From positions 1 through 37,791 of the forward strand of contig CALKXV010000001.1 of the NCBI GenBank assembly GCA_938005545.1: a DNA stretch of 37,791 bases. The letters are read 5' to 3'. Both the position numbers and the translations under genes were made by a program. This stretch comes from an uncultured Paracoccaceae bacterium. GTDB lineage: Bacteria > Pseudomonadota > Alphaproteobacteria > Rhodobacterales > Rhodobacteraceae. The stretch's first letter is position 1. Each line of letters begins with the position of its first letter. The notes below the pieces were generated by a model, which saw nothing but the letters and a program-made list of their open reading frames with translations, made no database searches and was not told the origin of the DNA. Below, piece after piece: positions 34,198 to 37,791 of the stretch.

Positions 34198-34867
34198 CGA
34201 CAATCATCGCTTCCGCAGTAGCTAGGCCCTCTGGCGAACCGATGTCGCACCAGGCGTCAGGATAGACTGCACCATTCAAATCATCACTTTTCGCCAGATG
34301 ATCCCAATAGACATTCAACGAAAACACATCTGCCTCGAAGTGCCCCAAATCACCAGTTCGGATGATCTGAGCGCCGCCATACAAATACGAGCCGTTTCGG
34401 TGAATAACGCTGTTTTCGAGACTAAAGTCGCCAGTGTTCGACGTGCCAAACGCACGTTTCTTGGGAACCAGCATGAGGAGCGCGCGCATGCGGTCATTCC
34501 ATGCCGAAAGAAGGCATTGGATTGGATTAATACCCGCCCACAACACGTCAGGATTTATTGTGATCACAGGGTCGCCATCAAGCAATGGAAGCGCGGCGCG
34601 TAACCCACCGCCGGTGTCAAGAATTCGGTCCACCTCAAGCGATACGATGATATTCTGACTCTCAAGATGTGTTGCCATCTGATCCGAAAGATAATGTGCG
34701 TTTGCAACGATCCTTGTAATCCCCGCGTTGCGCAATAGATCGATGGTGTAATCGATCATAGGCCTCCCGGCGAGTGGAACCAGAGGTTTCGGCGTATCTG
34801 CCGTCAGCGCTCCCATCCGAGCCCCGAACCCTGCCGCAAATATCATAGCGGACCGTATATCCGTCAT
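34190..34867 (-). CDS. murU: Nucleotidyltransferase, probable MurNAc-1-phosphate uridylyltransferase MurU
   Basis: MurU makes UDP-MurNAc from MurNAc-1-phosphate in the peptidoglycan recycling route that bypasses MurA, which can confer intrinsic fosfomycin resistance. The 225-residue product has the nucleotidyltransferase start SAMIFAAGFGARMGALTADTPKPL (sugar-phosphate uridylyltransferase loop and the PKPL lysine), then RPMIDYTIDLLRNAGI and INPDVLW with a metal-site Asp. The short length and the adjacent AmgK-type kinase gene argue for MurU over GlmU or mannose-1-phosphate guanylyltransferases. It overlaps amgK (ATGA) and addB (8 bases). Confidence 0.88.
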   Translation of the reverse strand: MTDIRSAMIFAAGFGARMGALTADTPKPLVPLAGRPMIDYTIDLLRNAGITRIVANAHYLSDQMATHLESQNIIVSLEVDRILDTGGGLRAALPLLDGDPVITINPDVLWAGINPIQCLLSAWNDRMRALLMLVPKKRAFGTSNTGDFSLENSVIHRNGSYLYGGAQIIRTGDLGHFEADVFSLNVYWDHLAKSDDLNGAVYPDAWCDIGSPEGLATAEAMIVDV

Positions 34868-35808
34868 GTCGTGCCCTCGGGCGGGGGCAGGGCGGTTGAA
34901 ACGCCGTTTCGGACGCTCACAAAGACTGGGTGCTCCAACGCTTCGAGCAAATAGCCATAAACACGCGGCAGTTTGGGCAGATGTTGCCGCTTTCCATGCT
35001 CGGCTGCTGCTCGGTGGAATATTCCAAGGATGCGCAGGTTGCGCTGAGCGGAAAAGACCGAAAACGCCTTTTCCAATTCCGAAATGTCGTCGCCGGATGC
35101 CATTGCATAGCCTCGGATACTGGCTTCTCGAGCACTCCTTGGCACATAGGTACGCGCATCCGTCAGTAGTGAAACTAGATCATAAACCGGATGGGTCAAA
35201 AACGCATCTTGATAGTCCAATAGCCCGAGCTTCTTAATGCCATCGCGATTTGGCAACCACATCAAATTGTCGGCATGGAAATCACGAAGCGAAACACAAG
35301 AAGGAGCGCGGAATTTGCCCAATTCAGTCTCTAACACGAAACGAACCTCGTCCAACCAGGTTGAATTGGCGCTTGGGTAAAACTGGTCCACAATGGAGGT
35401 CCACTGTGCCAAGTCCCGTCCGGTGGGCGCAGCCAAGGCTGGTGACTTCTGTTGTCGGATGGTTAGCAAAAGGTCGATGCAAGTCTCGAATACGACGTTG
35501 GCGTCCTCACCAGTTGATAGCATTTCACTGACGGGTTGCGTGCCCAAATCCTCAAGAAGAAGCAGGCCCGCGTCTGGTGCAGCAGCTATAATGGAAGGTG
35601 CGGACAGGCCAATGTCGCGAAGCCAATCGGTCATCGTCACAAAAGCCGTGATGGACGATAAATCGCTTGCAGCATCCATAAGAATGGCGGATCCGTTTTT
35701 TCGCGTTAGCCGCGTATAGCACCGGGCCGAAAGATCGCCTGCAACTGGGGTTGCAATTGCATCCATCCAGCCCGCAGAGCGTAGAAAATTGAGCACTGCG
35801 TCACGCAT
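34864..35808 (-). CDS. amgK: Anomeric sugar kinase, probable AmgK
   Basis: AmgK phosphorylates MurNAc (and GlcNAc) at the anomeric carbon, providing the substrate of MurU. The 314-residue product has an aminoglycoside-phosphotransferase fold: an N-terminal lobe with YTRLTRKNGSAILMDA, LLLLEDLGTQPVSEML in the hinge region, the catalytic loop SLRDFHADNLMWLP (HxDxxxxN) and GLLDYQDAFLTHPVYDLVSLL (metal-binding DxQD). ATG 35808 is preferred with GGAAAG a few bases upstream; it lies inside the tsaE stop region (8-base overlap). The pairing with murU is what identifies it, since the fold alone is shared with other small-molecule kinases. Confidence 0.88.
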   Translation of the reverse strand: MRDAVLNFLRSAGWMDAIATPVAGDLSARCYTRLTRKNGSAILMDAASDLSSITAFVTMTDWLRDIGLSAPSIIAAAPDAGLLLLEDLGTQPVSEMLSTGEDANVVFETCIDLLLTIRQQKSPALAAPTGRDLAQWTSIVDQFYPSANSTWLDEVRFVLETELGKFRAPSCVSLRDFHADNLMWLPNRDGIKKLGLLDYQDAFLTHPVYDLVSLLTDARTYVPRSAREASIRGYAMASGDDISELEKAFSVFSAQRNLRILGIFHRAAAEHGKRQHLPKLPRVYGYLLEALEHPVFVSVRNGVSTALPPPEGTT

Positions 35809-36283
35809 CCAGACTTTCCACAAAATAAGACAATGAATTCCAGCGATCCGCATGCGATGAAAGATGTATGCGCCGTCCATCTGCTTCATTCATGAAGGCA
35901 ATCTGTAGAGCGTTTTCAGGTATATTATCCAGCCGATCTGGCCATTCGATCAAAACAATGTCTGTGCCCAGGGCGTCGCTGATCCCAAGCTCTTCGATCT
36001 CCGAGCTATCTGCAAGACGGTATAGATCCGCGTGCCAAACCGGCACCGATGCAAATTCATACGTCTGAACAAGGGTATACGTGGGGGAGGGGACTTCAAC
36101 CGTCGGAAGACCAGCCGCGCGAGCCATTGATTGAATGATCGCGCGTGCCAGATGCGATTTGCCTGCGCCGATTTGGCCACTCAGCAGAATCGCATCGCCA
36201 GGCATGATCTGTACGGCCAGCTCGGCACCAAGTCGGTCTGTTGCATGCGCGTCAGAAAGGAATGCAGTTGCGGAAAAATCCAT
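35801..36283 (-). CDS. tsaE: tRNA threonylcarbamoyladenosine biosynthesis ATPase TsaE
   Basis: TsaE works with TsaB and TsaD to make t6A at position 37 of ANN-decoding tRNAs. The 160-residue product has the P-loop LLSGQIGAGKSHLAR (Lys42, with Ser where many TsaE have Thr), the VPSPTYTLVQTYE segment, VWHADLYRLADSSEIEELGI and VLIEWPDRL, all family signatures. The length is normal for the start at ATG 36283. The ribosome-binding site is weak. The frame remains open to 36469, but the extension lies over the upstream gene and has no family match. It heads the overlapping tsaE-amgK-murU-addB-addA chain, 44 bases after the PAS gene. Confidence 0.95.
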   Translation of the reverse strand: MDFSATAFLSDAHATDRLGAELAVQIMPGDAILLSGQIGAGKSHLARAIIQSMARAAGLPTVEVPSPTYTLVQTYEFASVPVWHADLYRLADSSEIEELGISDALGTDIVLIEWPDRLDNIPENALQIAFMNEADGRRIHLSSHADRWNSLSYFVESLDA

Positions 36284-36327
36284 GGTGCTGGCAATGTGAC
36301 GGCCTAGCGTCCGGGCCGCAAGATGGA

Positions 36328-37791
36328 TCAGCCGACTTGACGCAAGTCCTGCTTCATTGGCGCCTGCGCAGACTGAACGTGGAACAAGGCCAGACTGACC
36401 CCGGCTTTCTGTGGAACAAACCGGCAATGCACCGAACGACCGTCCAAAAGACCAATCGTTGCCGACCATTCCTCACGATCTTGGGTCGTCTGAGCGAACT
36501 CCCGAAAATCGCCCCAAACCGGTGTCGGCGTCGATAACATGAGCCACTGCCGTGTGGTTTCCGCCAGGTCCATTGGTTCAAGCGTGGCGTCGGGATCAGT
36601 TTGCCAAAGATCATGATAAGCCGCGTTCGTTACGATCAACTGGCCAGAGGGCGAGAAGACGGCAACGGCTTCGGAAACTGCGTCGATAATGGTTTGAGAT
36701 TGCTCCAACTCATCGCGAAAATGACGGGTTAGAGACATTTCGGCACTGATATCTTCAAACAATAATGCCACGGCCCCGTCGGGGTGCGGGCGTCCGGTCA
36801 CATGAAAAGTTTGCCCGTCTGGCAACGACCAAGTTTCGCTGTAAGTGCCATCTGTTGCGGCCGCCTCAAGGTCAGATATCGCCGCACGCCACGTTCGGTA
36901 GTCCCGTGGCTCGGGCATGACGCGATTTTCACGAAGACGGTCAAGAAACCCAACCAAACTCGGCCGTGACGTAAGAAAGTCCGTGGGCAAGTTTGTCAGA
37001 TCGAGCAGTGCCGGATTGAACAGAACCAAATGCCGGGATCGATCGAAAATTGCCAACCCGATGGCAAGTTCGGCAAAGGTTTTTGTCAGTGTTTGCGTGA
37101 ACTCGCGCCGTCGATTTTCTGACCGTACCGCCTCATCAGCGGGAATCGCGGTACAAAGGATGTCTTGGCCGATCTGGGTGATATGACAGTCGTACCAGGC
37201 ATCTTCAGAATCGCCGCGACCATGAACGGCGATACGTTGTGCATCGCCGTCGACGTTATGAATTGAAGCCTGCAACGAAGGGAAAAGCGCGGGCAGGGGC
37301 CAAACCATTTCGGAGCCGGTCCCATTGTAAGTTCGAACGGTATCCAGATACGCACGATTGACCCATGTGATTTCCCCTATGGGATTTTGCCGCCAGAGCA
37401 GGAATGGCGCAGCAGATGTATTGGCTCGCAGCGTTTCAAGCTCATTCTCCATTGCACGGATTGAATGAAGATCATCGCTGGCAGAACTAACGCCGCTAAC
37501 AAAACTTAGTTTCAGTCGAACAGTGTCCGCTGCAGTCTGGCGTTGAATCTGTGTTTGACCGTCGCGGGATACTTGCGACAGATCACCGATACCATTGGCC
37601 GGAAGAACCAGTTTTTCGGCCCCGTCAAAATGTCGGGACAGATAAAGCCGAAGCTTTTCAAGTTCTGTGGTCGGGCCCGAAACGGCATCAAGAATGCGCC
37701 GCGCTTCAAAACTGGTGTCAACGACATCTTGGTCACGAACCAGAAACACCAGAGCGTCGTCGCTGTCAGCGACAGGTTGCAAATCGACGCG
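36328..37791 (-). CDS. Multi-PAS protein without kinase domain, 3' part (possible DivL-like regulator)
   Basis: The frame stays open to the window edge, so the N-terminus is missing (the TTG at 37782 is not a convincing start). About 487 residues are visible. Three PAS-like units are seen. One is around [20 protein letters not shown] (about residue 130). One of the PAS_7 type is around ELAIGLAIFDRSRHLVLFNP, with RDYRTW further on (about 245-310). One is around DAVSEAVAVFSPSGQLIVTNAAYHDLW (about 370-450). The protein ends soon after the last PAS unit, with no HisKA or HATPase domain, so it is not a complete histidine kinase. Its position directly upstream of tsaE matches what I recall for divL-type genes in alphaproteobacteria. 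That identity is an inference; a PAS sensor of another kind is possible. Confidence 0.75.
   Translation of the reverse strand, partial: RVDLQPVADSDDALVFLVRDQDVVDTSFEARRILDAVSGPTTELEKLRLYLSRHFDGAEKLVLPANGIGDLSQVSRDGQTQIQRQTAADTVRLKLSFVSGVSSASDDLHSIRAMENELETLRANTSAAPFLLWRQNPIGEITWVNRAYLDTVRTYNGTGSEMVWPLPALFPSLQASIHNVDGDAQRIAVHGRGDSEDAWYDCHITQIGQDILCTAIPADEAVRSENRRREFTQTLTKTFAELAIGLAIFDRSRHLVLFNPALLDLTNLPTDFLTSRPSLVGFLDRLRENRVMPEPRDYRTWRAAISDLEAAATDGTYSETWSLPDGQTFHVTGRPHPDGAVALLFEDISAEMSLTRHFRDELEQSQTIIDAVSEAVAVFSPSGQLIVTNAAYHDLWQTDPDATLEPMDLAETTRQWLMLSTPTPVWGDFREFAQTTQDREEWSATIGLLDGRSVHCRFVPQKAGVSLALFHVQSAQAPMKQDLRQVG

Noticed and set aside
1-37791. CRISPR arrays, insertion sequences, prophage genes, tRNA or rRNA genes, defence or biosynthetic clusters
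   Set aside because: I read through for direct-repeat arrays, transposase motifs, terminal inverted repeats and RNA gene signatures and saw none. The content is conserved housekeeping genes throughout.

Overview
The window is a chromosomal segment of an alphaproteobacterium, most likely a marine Rhodobacteraceae (roseobacter-type) species. The gene set and order support this: mnmE-mnmG-rsmG-parA-parB beside rho and hemJ, maf-aroE-coaE-dnaQ facing the other way, hslVU, and tsaE-amgK-murU-addB-addA-trxA. Nearly all genes are core housekeeping genes. I see no insertion sequence, phage gene, CRISPR array, tRNA or rRNA gene, and no island of foreign-looking genes.

Layout. 1-864 is the 3' end of argG. 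It is followed by a small sulfotransferase-like gene (minus), an exported msrA and mutS (plus). Then come hrcA-grpE (minus), and divergent from them rph-rdgB-hemW (plus). From 9341 to 16694 a minus-strand block holds hemJ, rho, mnmE, mnmG, rsmG, parA and parB. Two perfect parS centromere sites lie inside this block, one over the mnmG start codon and one in the rsmG coding sequence. The 407-base gap 16695-17101 carries a cluster of DnaA boxes, AT-rich stretches, two adjacent inverted repeats and two CtrA-like boxes, and is very probably the chromosomal replication origin. Genes on both immediate sides of it are transcribed away from it.

Right of the origin, maf-aroE-coaE-dnaQ (plus) meets secB and fxsA (minus). 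A Tim44-like gene, mltA and smr follow as an overlapping plus-strand group, then an MFS transporter (minus) and an unrecognised two-helix membrane protein (plus). From 25154 to the end everything except one tiny possible ORF is on the minus strand: hslVU, trxA, and a tightly overlapping chain of tsaE, amgK, murU, addB and addA. The right edge holds the 3' part of a multi-PAS protein that could be a DivL-like regulator of the CtrA pathway.

Together the genes cover replication initiation and chromosome segregation (oriC, parABS), DNA repair and fidelity (mutS, dnaQ, addAB, and nucleotide-pool cleaning by rdgB and maf), tRNA and rRNA modification (mnmE, mnmG, rsmG, tsaE), protein quality control (hrcA, grpE, hslVU, secB, trxA, msrA), murein turnover and recycling (mltA, amgK, murU) and heme metabolism (hemJ, hemW).

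I did not find an obviously new multi-gene system. The most interesting signals are in the non-coding or dual-use DNA: the origin architecture with CtrA-like boxes, parS sites doing double duty as protein code, small inverted repeats at gene starts, and the kinase-less PAS protein.
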